A stretch of 64,000 bases of DNA from an uncultured Mucilaginibacter sp. (lineage in GTDB: Bacteria > Bacteroidota > Bacteroidia > Sphingobacteriales > Sphingobacteriaceae), in assembly GCF_913773635.1 (NCBI RefSeq), contig NZ_CAJYGQ010000006.1, positions 372,001-436,000 of the forward strand, read 5' to 3'. The notes under the pieces were generated by a model. That model saw only the letters and a list, made by a program, of their open reading frames with translations, was not told where the DNA came from and did not search any database. Position numbers and translations under genes: made by a program. This document shows positions 10,075-18,222 of this stretch, piece by piece (the stretch's first letter is position 1; each line of letters begins with the position of its first letter).

Positions 10075-11676
10075 ATGAAAAAAATCACATCGTGTGCATT
10101 TCTTTTTGCGACAATTGCGGCAACTTACTCCTGTAAAAAATCCGCTTATGAAAATGAGACTAGTAACTCTAATAGTTCCAGTAAGCAAGTCCAAGCGATA
10201 AATACAATTACAGGAGCCAATACGTGTTTTGACTGGGAGGCAAATCCGTATATCAATTTCACAAATTTCCCACAACAAGTTCTTCCTTGGTACTCGTCAA
10301 CTGCCGCTACGCTTCCTGAATTTGTTATGACGGACTACAAAAGAGAAGATGGTTGGGAATTGATATATAATTTTCTTAGCCAATCAACTAATGAACAAAA
10401 TTATGTGATCTATTACAACAAGTTCACAGGCTTAATGCGTACGTTTTATTATTTGAAATCATCTGTTACTACTGGTGAAGGAATGTGGGGCTTAGGATTC
10501 AACAATACCAGCGCTTTATTGAATAACATGGGATATTTTGCTGAGCCAATAGATGCGCCCATTCAAGAACCGCTTTCAATTACTACCAACTTAAGTAAAA
10601 ATCCGCAAACAAAAGGCGTCGCTCCCGGATGGAATGGATTTGATACAGAAATTACATACGATCCAAATGCTGAATCAAAAGTCATAAAAATGGGGCTGTT
10701 TTCCTACGCAAGCAATATCTCTCATTTAACATTAACTGGAGATATAGCATTGTCAAGTGAGGGTACAATAGCAACTATTGGCTCTAAAAATGGATTACAA
10801 AATACTGCCAACAATGCGGCCAAATCGGTAGGAGATATCGCTAAAAATTATGTTAAAGATAAGGTCAAGGGAACGAATCCAGTCATAAAAGTTGCATCGA
10901 CAGCACTCAGTGCCATAGTGGGAGGAGGTGTCAAAGAGATAATTGGGGCTGGCATCAATTTGTTGTTTGGCTCATTTATAGGAAAAAAAACTGAAGCAAC
11001 GTCTACGAATCAAAAGATTGAGTTTAAGACCAATGGTACGCTAAATGCTACGGGAACAATTACCTCAACATCATCAAACAATGTTGTTCCGATAGCAAAT
11101 TTATACACTCCGGGCACAACTGCTGATCCGAACAATTTTATTTTGCCGTGTTATACTAAAAAGTTAGGAGTATGGAATTTACTTCAAAAACCAGTTGTTT
11201 TGACCTCAAGAAAAGCTACTGCGATTGGAGAGGGGGATCATCCAGAGCATTATCAATATGGAAGACAATATTTCGTTGATCTTTCTTCAATAAACGTTGC
11301 TATTAATCCTGACGTATTATCTGAAATTGATTCATATGAAGTAAAAGCAGATTTGTTGTATTACGCTAAGTTTCAAAATAACCTCAACTGGAATGATGTT
11401 GGTAGTGGAGTTGGAATGTATTATGATGGACTACTTTATGATGATGGGCAAAATAAGTTTTATCAAGGTAGTAGCGTGTCGGAAATTTTTTATGGACCAA
11501 CGCCGGTTATTGACCCTAATGGTGACAATGACGTAAGCACTGTTCCTGCTGAGGGTGCATTCAACAAAAGGTATGTTGTGAAAGTTACAGTTACATTAAT
11601 TCCTAAAGCCGGATATAACCAAACTCCGATAGTAATCACACGTTCGTATCTACCGAACTACCAATTTTTTGATTAA
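10075..11676 (+). CDS. Hypothetical lipoprotein with a Gly-rich hydrophobic segment
   Basis: Function unknown. 533 residues with a lipoprotein signal (MKKITSCAFLFATIAATYSC, lipobox Cys20) and a Ser/Asn-rich linker. The middle (about residues 275-310) contains an unusual hydrophobic, glycine-rich stretch (SAIVGGGVKEIIGAGINLLF then GSFIGKK), flanked by Thr/Asn-rich strand-like sequence (FKTNGTLNATGTITSTSSNN). The rest is rich in aromatic and polar residues, as in exported beta-rich proteins. It is a single-gene unit: an AT-rich leader of about 125 bases before it and a strong terminator after it. Codons are more AT-rich than in the neighbouring gyrA, which could mean acquisition. No enzyme motif seen. 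Confidence 0.7.
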   Translation: MKKITSCAFLFATIAATYSCKKSAYENETSNSNSSSKQVQAINTITGANTCFDWEANPYINFTNFPQQVLPWYSSTAATLPEFVMTDYKREDGWELIYNFLSQSTNEQNYVIYYNKFTGLMRTFYYLKSSVTTGEGMWGLGFNNTSALLNNMGYFAEPIDAPIQEPLSITTNLSKNPQTKGVAPGWNGFDTEITYDPNAESKVIKMGLFSYASNISHLTLTGDIALSSEGTIATIGSKNGLQNTANNAAKSVGDIAKNYVKDKVKGTNPVIKVASTALSAIVGGGVKEIIGAGINLLFGSFIGKKTEATSTNQKIEFKTNGTLNATGTITSTSSNNVVPIANLYTPGTTADPNNFILPCYTKKLGVWNLLQKPVVLTSRKATAIGEGDHPEHYQYGRQYFVDLSSINVAINPDVLSEIDSYEVKADLLYYAKFQNNLNWNDVGSGVGMYYDGLLYDDGQNKFYQGSSVSEIFYGPTPVIDPNGDNDVSTVPAEGAFNKRYVVKVTVTLIPKAGYNQTPIVITRSYLPNYQFFD

Positions 11677-11694
11677 GTAACAAATTTTATCTTT

Positions 11695-11730
11695 AAAAAA
11701 GCCGATAGTTAGACAACTATCGGCTTTTCT
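11695..11730 (+). terminator. Rho-independent terminator of the 10075 lipoprotein gene
   Basis: A perfect 10-bp stem (GCCGATAGTT / AACTATCGGC, loop AGAC) preceded by A6 and followed by TTTTC. Confidence 0.85.
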
Positions 11731-11891
11731 ATTAATACGCTTACAGGTAAATGCTTAGCCTATGCTATAATCAATACCCTGTATGTTGGTAACTATAGCT
11801 TCATAATAGCTTAAAATTCGTATCTTCGCAAGTCAAATATATCGCATCAACCTTAAAACATTGAGCAAATTTTTCTTACACTAATTTTCAA

Positions 11892-14465
11892 ATGGCTGAA
11901 GAGAATTCACAGAACGAAGACAGAATCATTCCAATAAATATTGATGAAGAAATGCGATCGGCTTACATTGATTATTCAATGTCGGTTATCGTATCGAGGG
12001 CATTACCCGATGTGCGCGATGGCTTAAAGCCCGTTCACAGGCGTGTGTTATTCGGCATGCTCGATTTAGGTTTGTCTGCCGGTAAGCCTTTCAAAAAGTC
12101 GGCCCGTATTGTAGGTGAGGTGTTGGGTAAGTATCACCCGCATGGCGACTCATCAGTATATGATACCATGGTACGTATGGCCCAAGATTGGAGCTTACGC
12201 TATCCGTTGGTTGACGGTCAGGGTAACTATGGTTCAATTGACGGTGACAGCCCTGCGGCTATGCGTTACACTGAGGCACGCCTGCAAAGGATTGCCGAGG
12301 AAATGATGGCCGATATTAACAAGGACACCATTGACTATCAATTAAACTTCGATGATTCATTGGAGGAGCCAAGTGTACTACCGGCAAAAATTCCTAACCT
12401 TTTGGTAAATGGTGCATCGGGTATTGCGGTTGGTATGGCCACTAATATGGCGCCACACAATCTTACCGAGGTAATCAATGCCACCGTAGCTTTAATTGAT
12501 AACCGCGAGATTGAGGTGGCTGAGTTAATGAACTATATTAAAGGCCCTGATTTTCCAACCGGCGGTATCATCTATGGTTATGAAGGTGCACGCGAGGCTT
12601 TTGAAACAGGTCGTGGTCGTGTAGTGCTGCGTGCACGTGCCGAAATTGAAACCTTTAATAACGACCGTGAACGTATTGTTGTAACCGAAATACCTTACCA
12701 GGTAAACAAGGCCAACATGATTGAGCGTACGGCCGAACTGGTGAACGAGAAAAAACTTGAAGGTATCTCAACTATTCGTGATGAATCAAGCCGCGAAGGT
12801 ATACGCGTAGTTTACGAAGTTAAACGCGATGCCAACGCTAACATTGTTTTAAATAACCTATATAAATATACGTCATTGCAAACCTCTTTCAGTGTAAATA
12901 ATATTGCGCTGGTTAAGGGCCGTCCAATGATGCTAAACCTCCGCGACCTGATTCACCATTTTGTTGAACACCGTCAGGAGGTGGTTGTACGCCGTACCCG
13001 TTACGAACTGGCCGAAGCTGAGAAGCGCGCCCACATATTAGAGGGCTTGCTTATAGCTTTAGATCATTTAGATGAGGTTATACGTTTGATTCGTGCGTCA
13101 TCAACTCCGGAGGAAGCCCGTGAAGGTTTAATGAGTCAATTCAACTTAAGTGAGATTCAGGCTCGTGCTATTTTGGATATGACCCTTCGCCGTTTAACCG
13201 GTCTGGAGCGTGACAAAATTAAAGAAGAATATGCAGAGTTGATGAAGCAAATAGAGTACTACAAATCTATTCTTGCCGATCCTGCTCTTCAAATGCAAAT
13301 CATCAAAGATGAGTTGCTGGAGATAAAAGAAAAATACGGTGATGAACGTAAGACCGAAATGGTACACTCGAGCGCCGAAATGATGACCGAAGACTTTATT
13401 GAGGATGAGGAAGTTGTTATTACTATATCACACGAAGGCTATATCAAACGTACGCCTTTAACCGAGTATCGCCGTCAGGGCCGTGGTGGTAAGGGTGCAC
13501 TGGGCAGCAACAGCCGCGATGAAGATTTTATAGAACATTTGTTGGTGGCATCAAACCACAATTACATGCTGTTCTTTACCGAGGCCGGCCGTTGTTTTTG
13601 GTTACGTGTATTCGAAATTCCAGAAGGTATGCGTACCTCTAAAGGCCGTGCTATTCAAAATATCATCAACATTCCTAAAGAGGAGAAAATTAAGGCGTAC
13701 ATCAAAGTGAAGAACCTGAAGGACCAGGATTACCTGGAAAACAACTTCATCATTATGTGTACCCGTAAAGGCACCATTAAGAAAACATCTTTAGAAGCAT
13801 ATTCTCGTCCGCGTGCTAATGGTATTAACGCAATCAACATCAATGATGGCGATACTTTGCTGGAAGCAACCTTAACAACTGGCACCAGTGAGGTAGTTAT
13901 GGCGCTTAAATCAGGTCGTGCAATCCGCTTCAACGAAGCTACCGTAAGACCGATGGGACGTACCGCAACCGGTGTACGTGGCGTAACGCTTGACGGTGAA
14001 AAAGATGAGGTTGTTGGTATGATTGCCATCAACGATCCTGAAACAACCGTTTTAGTGGTATCAGAAAAAGGTTACGGTAAACGTACTGATATTGATGATT
14101 ACCGCGTTACTAATCGTGGTGGTAAAGGTGTGAAAACACTTAATGTAACTGAAAAAACCGGCAAACTTGTTGCCATAAAAGATGTTACTGATACTGACGA
14201 CCTGATGATCATTAACCGTTCTGGCATTATTATACGTATTGCTATGGATCAGTTAAGGGTTATGGGAAGGGCCACACAAGGAGTAAGATTAATATCGCTT
14301 AAAGAAGGTGATGAGATTGCTTCGGTAGCTAAGATTGAGCATAGTGAAGAGGAGGAACTGGAACAAGCTATTGAAAGCAGCCTTGAAACAACCGGATCGG
14401 ATGTAGGTGCACAAGACACAGACAGCCCGGCTGCCGATTCGCCAGACGAAGCAGAAAACGAATAA
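11892..14465 (+). CDS. gyrA: DNA gyrase subunit A
   Basis: Breaks and rejoins DNA in the A2B2 gyrase to add negative supercoils. 857 residues. The catalytic tyrosine is Tyr126 in AMRYTEARL; the quinolone region reads [11 protein letters not shown] with Ser87 and Asp91 at the places of E. coli Ser83 and Asp87, so it looks drug-sensitive there. The C-terminal wrapping domain has a GyrA box written QGRGGKG instead of QRRGGKG. The last 40 or so residues form an acidic tail. Only 3 bases separate the stop from the next gene, so gyrA probably shares its transcript with two TPR genes. Confidence 0.98.
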   Translation: MAEENSQNEDRIIPINIDEEMRSAYIDYSMSVIVSRALPDVRDGLKPVHRRVLFGMLDLGLSAGKPFKKSARIVGEVLGKYHPHGDSSVYDTMVRMAQDWSLRYPLVDGQGNYGSIDGDSPAAMRYTEARLQRIAEEMMADINKDTIDYQLNFDDSLEEPSVLPAKIPNLLVNGASGIAVGMATNMAPHNLTEVINATVALIDNREIEVAELMNYIKGPDFPTGGIIYGYEGAREAFETGRGRVVLRARAEIETFNNDRERIVVTEIPYQVNKANMIERTAELVNEKKLEGISTIRDESSREGIRVVYEVKRDANANIVLNNLYKYTSLQTSFSVNNIALVKGRPMMLNLRDLIHHFVEHRQEVVVRRTRYELAEAEKRAHILEGLLIALDHLDEVIRLIRASSTPEEAREGLMSQFNLSEIQARAILDMTLRRLTGLERDKIKEEYAELMKQIEYYKSILADPALQMQIIKDELLEIKEKYGDERKTEMVHSSAEMMTEDFIEDEEVVITISHEGYIKRTPLTEYRRQGRGGKGALGSNSRDEDFIEHLLVASNHNYMLFFTEAGRCFWLRVFEIPEGMRTSKGRAIQNIINIPKEEKIKAYIKVKNLKDQDYLENNFIIMCTRKGTIKKTSLEAYSRPRANGINAININDGDTLLEATLTTGTSEVVMALKSGRAIRFNEATVRPMGRTATGVRGVTLDGEKDEVVGMIAINDPETTVLVVSEKGYGKRTDIDDYRVTNRGGKGVKTLNVTEKTGKLVAIKDVTDTDDLMIINRSGIIIRIAMDQLRVMGRATQGVRLISLKEGDEIASVAKIEHSEEEELEQAIESSLETTGSDVGAQDTDSPAADSPDEAENE

Positions 14466-14468
14466 AAT

Positions 14469-15587
14469 ATGACTTTAAGCCGTAAAATCATTCTCTTGGT
14501 TTTATCAGCATTGTTTACCGCACCTCAAGCTTTTTCCCAGGGCGAAGCGCTTAAGGTAGTGGTAAACAATCTGGCTTATTACCGCCAAAAAGGAGAAATT
14601 AAGTATCTGACCAATGCTAAAAAATCGGTAGATAGTTTAATAAAAACGCGTTCCGATTCTTCAAACCTTGATAAAAACATTTATAAAGCTATTGTTTACT
14701 CCAGCATAGCCTATATTGATTCTACCAATAAATTAGGCAACCCACCTGATTTTTTCGACAAAACGGTTTTGTTGGTAAACAGACTGGCAGAGCATCGTAA
14801 AATATACAAGTACCAAACAGAACTTGATTTTGCAAAGCGATGTTTAGCCAACGTATATATCAGAAACGGGTTTAGCAACATCAAATCCTTAAATTTTGAA
14901 GATGCGGTTAGTTCGTTTAAAAATGCCCAGATTTACTCGCCGCGTTTTGGTCAAATTAACGCCTACATTGCTTACGCTAATACCAAAGCTGGTCATTTGC
15001 CTGAAGCAGCCAGATATTACTCAACCTTATTAACGCCTGACAGTGTAAAAACAGAATACGTTATTGCGGCATCGGGTATCTACAAAACAATGGGCGATAC
15101 CGCTAAAGCGTTGGATGTATTGGAGAGGGGAAGGCGCTTGTTACCTAACGAGAAAAGCTTATTGCTTGAACAAGCCGGCATTTATAACAGCCAAAAAAAT
15201 TATAAAGCTCTTGAACCATTGTTGCAAGAATTGCTCGGTGCATATGGTAACAATGCCGATGTTGCCTTTATTGCAGGAAGTTGTTATGATTACCTGGAAC
15301 AGTATGACAGGGCCGAATCGCAATACCTACGAGCTATTGAAATTAATAACGCGGCATACGACCCTGTATTCAATTTAGGCTTACTTTACCTTAAGCATGC
15401 GGCAGGTAAAAAAGGGGAGGAGTCTACCAAAGATTTGCAGCGTTCTGCACAATGGCTGCAGAAGGCATATGAAATGTCGCCAAAAAGCGTTAATACTTTA
15501 AAGCTTTTGCAATTAATTTACCAAAAGAACGGAAACGATATTCAATTAAGTAACATAAATAATAAATTACAACAGTTAACTAATTAG
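14469..15587 (+). CDS. Secreted tetratricopeptide repeat protein
   Basis: A 372-residue periplasmic protein with a signal peptide (MTLSRKIILLVLSALF, cleavage likely after AFSQ). At least five TPR-like helix pairs can be seen from about residue 130 to the end (e.g. FEDAVSSFKNAQIYSP, YDRAESQYLRAIEINNAAYD, SAQWLQKAYEMSPKSV). It begins 3 bases after gyrA and is followed 8 bases later by a second TPR protein, so the three form one unit. TPR proteins are scaffolds for protein contacts; the partner is unknown. No catalytic motif. Confidence 0.85.
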   Translation: MTLSRKIILLVLSALFTAPQAFSQGEALKVVVNNLAYYRQKGEIKYLTNAKKSVDSLIKTRSDSSNLDKNIYKAIVYSSIAYIDSTNKLGNPPDFFDKTVLLVNRLAEHRKIYKYQTELDFAKRCLANVYIRNGFSNIKSLNFEDAVSSFKNAQIYSPRFGQINAYIAYANTKAGHLPEAARYYSTLLTPDSVKTEYVIAASGIYKTMGDTAKALDVLERGRRLLPNEKSLLLEQAGIYNSQKNYKALEPLLQELLGAYGNNADVAFIAGSCYDYLEQYDRAESQYLRAIEINNAAYDPVFNLGLLYLKHAAGKKGEESTKDLQRSAQWLQKAYEMSPKSVNTLKLLQLIYQKNGNDIQLSNINNKLQQLTN

Positions 15588-15595
15588 ATAGATCT

Positions 15596-16852
15596 ATGAA
15601 AATTAAGTTTTTGATGGCAGGTACTTTGAGCCTGTTCACGGCAACAACGGTTCTTGCCCAAAAAGGCGAACTGAGCACGGCTCAAAGCGAGTATGACAAA
15701 TACGAAACCATGCGCCAAAATAAAGCCATGGCAACTATGGCACGTACAAGCATCAACACTGCTAAAACCTCAATTGATAAAGCATCTGCAAATGAAAAAA
15801 CGGCTACCATGCCGCAAACCTATGCTTTAAAAGGTGCAATTTACGGTGCTTTGGCATATAACGACACTGTTGCCACTACATCTATGCCTTTGTATACCAC
15901 TGCAGTTGAAGCATTGAAAAAAGCTAAAGAGGCTGACACTAAAGGTGAGTTTAAAAGATTGACCGACGCAGGTAACCAGTATGTAGCTTATTACTCGTTA
16001 AATAAAGGTGTAAAAGATTTTCAGGCTAAAAACTTTGAAGAAGCGTATAAGGCTTTCGATTTATACCGCTCAAACTATCCGGAAGATACAACTGCAATTT
16101 ATTATACCGGTTTAGCTGCTATTAATTCTAAAAATATTCCGGTAGCAATTAACCAATACAAAAAATTGGTAACAACTAACTACAGCCGTCGTGCTGATAT
16201 TTATTCTGACCTTTCAAACCTGTATTTAATGCAAAAAGATACCACTGCTGCGTTAAATGCTGTAACCGAGGGTGTAAGCAAATTCCCAAACAATGCATCA
16301 CTGCGTGGCCGCGAAGTAGAAATTGCTTTGCAGCAGGGCAAGGCAACTGAATTTATTGATAAAATTCAAGCTGCTATTAACAATAACCCAAGTGATAAAT
16401 CATTACATTTTTACTCAGGCATAGCTTACGGTAAAATTGGTGATACGAAAGATAAAGAAGCTAAGGCAGCCAAAGATCCGGCAGCAAAGGCAGCGGCTAT
16501 CAAAGCTCGTAACGAGGCTTATGACAAAGCAACAGCCGCTTACGGTAAAGCAGTTGAGTTAGATCCAAATTATTTTGAGGCAAACTTAAATATGGGTTAT
16601 ATTTTAATGAGTCCGGCTGTTGAAGATTACAACGTGGCCAACAAGTTACCAATGAGCAAGCAAAAAGAATTTAACGCTATGATGGCTAAAGTTAATGCTG
16701 CTGCTGATAAAGCTAAACCATACCTGGAGAAAGCGGTTCAATTACAACCAAATGACCCAAGTGCGTTAGGAAATTTACGTAACTACTATATCATCAAAAA
16801 AGATACAGCAAAGATGACTGAGCTGAAAAAGAAAATTGATGCAATAAGATAA
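15596..16852 (+). CDS. Secreted tetratricopeptide repeat protein, paired with the preceding one
   Basis: A 418-residue exported protein (signal MKIKFLMAGTLSLFTATTVLAQ). Several TPR units are visible: KNFEEAYKAFDLYRSNYPED, PVAINQYKKLVTTNYSRRAD, TTAALNAVTEGVSKFPNN and, near the end, a unit with AVELDPNYFEANLNMGYILM. The protein is Ala/Lys-rich (e.g. DKEAKAAKDPAAKAAAIKA). General plan and location suggest it is an old paralogue or partner of the 14469 product. It ends the gyrA unit, with a strong terminator just after it. Function unknown. Confidence 0.85.
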   Translation: MKIKFLMAGTLSLFTATTVLAQKGELSTAQSEYDKYETMRQNKAMATMARTSINTAKTSIDKASANEKTATMPQTYALKGAIYGALAYNDTVATTSMPLYTTAVEALKKAKEADTKGEFKRLTDAGNQYVAYYSLNKGVKDFQAKNFEEAYKAFDLYRSNYPEDTTAIYYTGLAAINSKNIPVAINQYKKLVTTNYSRRADIYSDLSNLYLMQKDTTAALNAVTEGVSKFPNNASLRGREVEIALQQGKATEFIDKIQAAINNNPSDKSLHFYSGIAYGKIGDTKDKEAKAAKDPAAKAAAIKARNEAYDKATAAYGKAVELDPNYFEANLNMGYILMSPAVEDYNVANKLPMSKQKEFNAMMAKVNAAADKAKPYLEKAVQLQPNDPSALGNLRNYYIIKKDTAKMTELKKKIDAIR

Positions 16853-16856
16853 AGAG

Positions 16857-16886
16857 AAGAGGCCCGCATGTCGGGCCTCCTTTATA
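16857..16886 (+). terminator. Terminator of the gyrA-TPR-TPR unit
   Basis: A perfect 8-bp GC-rich stem (GAGGCCCG / CGGGCCTC, loop CATGT) followed by a T-containing run. Confidence 0.85.
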
Positions 16887-16980
16887 AATATATTATTTAA
16901 CATAATGTTAATTATGTGAATGATTTTTGCTTGGATTATTGAATAGAATGTGGTAATTTAAGCTCAATAAATTCCCTTAT

Positions 16981-17532
16981 ATGAACACAATATCTGTCAA
17001 TGAAAAATCAGCATTATTGGCTAAGTTGAAACTCCGCTTTCTGCAAAACATCCAACGCCATAATAAATTGGAATGGGATCATGTACAATCCAAGTTAGAT
17101 GGTAATTCGGCTTTATTAAGTTCAGTTAACCAAATGGAACAAACCGGTGGCGAGCCGGACGTTATTTTGTTTAATAATGACGATTATGTTTATTGTGATT
17201 GTAGTAAAGAAAGCCCTTCGGGCCGGCGTAGTTTGTGTTACGATGAGCAAGCGCTAAATTCAAGGAAGGAAGCCAAACCTCAATCAAGTGCTCTAACAGT
17301 TGCCAGCAGCATGGGTGTTCAGTTACTGGATGAGTATCAATATCGTAAATTGCAGGAATTTGAAAGCTTTGATACTAAAACCTCAAGTTGGTTATTAACT
17401 CCACCGGCAATCCGTGATTTAAGTGGTGCTATTTTTGGTGATTGCCGTTATGGCCATGTCTTTATTTATCACAATGGAGCGTCATCATACTATGCTGCGA
17501 GAGGTTTTAGAGCTTACGTGCCGTTAAAATAA
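16981..17532 (+). CDS. DUF4256 family protein
   Basis: A 183-residue cytosolic protein of unknown function that matches the DUF4256 family along its full length: LLAKLKLRFLQNIQRHNKLEW at the start, NQMEQTGGEPDV, YCDCSKESPSGRRSLCYDEQA, KTSSWLLTPPAIRDLSGAIFG and the C-terminal FIYHNGASSYYAARGFR. The conserved Cys, Asp/Glu and Arg residues in CDCSKESPSGRRS suggest a binding or catalytic site, but no reaction is known. It stands alone, convergent with the DUF4142 gene. Confidence 0.88.
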   Translation: MNTISVNEKSALLAKLKLRFLQNIQRHNKLEWDHVQSKLDGNSALLSSVNQMEQTGGEPDVILFNNDDYVYCDCSKESPSGRRSLCYDEQALNSRKEAKPQSSALTVASSMGVQLLDEYQYRKLQEFESFDTKTSSWLLTPPAIRDLSGAIFGDCRYGHVFIYHNGASSYYAARGFRAYVPLK

Positions 17533-17558
17533 AAAAGGCCGCTAAAAGCAGCCTTTTT
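17531..17558. terminator. Bidirectional terminator
   Basis: An A6GGC...GCCT5 inverted repeat with one C-A mismatch in the stem and a short A-rich loop. It lies between two convergent genes, with A and T tracts serving each direction. Confidence 0.75.
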
Positions 17559-17576
17559 ACAAATCGTTACGTTCTT

Positions 17577-18113
17577 TTATTTCAAAGAAGCGCTGATAGC
17601 TTTGGCTGAATCAAGATGTGTTGTTAGCACCGGCAAAGTTTTCTCCGCATACTTCCTTACCTTAACAATTTTGTTACCTGTTGCCTCTTTATAAAGCTCA
17701 ATGTCTTTACCATGGTCTGTTACCATCATCTGCATATAAGCCTTATCAAACGCCGCTCCGCTTAGCTTTGCAACGCTGTCAATCATTTTTTGCTGATCGG
17801 GCAGCAATGTAGTATCTTGTTTAGGAACATCTTTATCGTCGGCCAACTCGTTGAGCTCATTAAGCGCTGTTGTGTGATCAGCAATAAGCATTTTAGCAAA
17901 ATTTAAAACACGCGGATTTTGCGCTTTACTTTGAGCCACTGTTGCAAACTTTATTTCCATAAGTCCGCCCATATGAGCTTCTTTAATAAAGTTTATACCT
18001 TGATCATCAACCGTGGTTTTCTGATTATAGTTTCTTGCCTTTTTGTTGTCATTGCAAGATGTTGCAGAGATAGCAAAAAAAGCAAAAGCGCTTAAATAAA
18101 GTATGTTTTTCAT
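17577..18113 (-). CDS. DUF4142 lipoprotein
   Basis: 178 residues with a lipoprotein signal (MKNILYLSAFAFFAISATSC, Cys20) and a ferritin-like four-helix DUF4142 domain. The typical elements are visible: FIKEAHMGGLMEIKFATVAQ, RVLNFAKMLIADHTTALNEL and the second half with KAYMQMMVTDHGKDIELYKE. The family is often annotated as putative outer-membrane or stress-related protein without a proven function. It is a single gene, divergent in position from ppc, which lies upstream on the same strand. Confidence 0.9.
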   Translation of the reverse strand: MKNILYLSAFAFFAISATSCNDNKKARNYNQKTTVDDQGINFIKEAHMGGLMEIKFATVAQSKAQNPRVLNFAKMLIADHTTALNELNELADDKDVPKQDTTLLPDQQKMIDSVAKLSGAAFDKAYMQMMVTDHGKDIELYKEATGNKIVKVRKYAEKTLPVLTTHLDSAKAISASLK

Positions 18114-18222
18114 TTTAAACAGATAATAGTTGCCTTTAATTGATTATTTAACAATCAAAGGCCATGCTGGTTTAAAATGATAACAAATATTAAGCGCCTT
18201 TGGATTTTTAAATTTTTAAATA

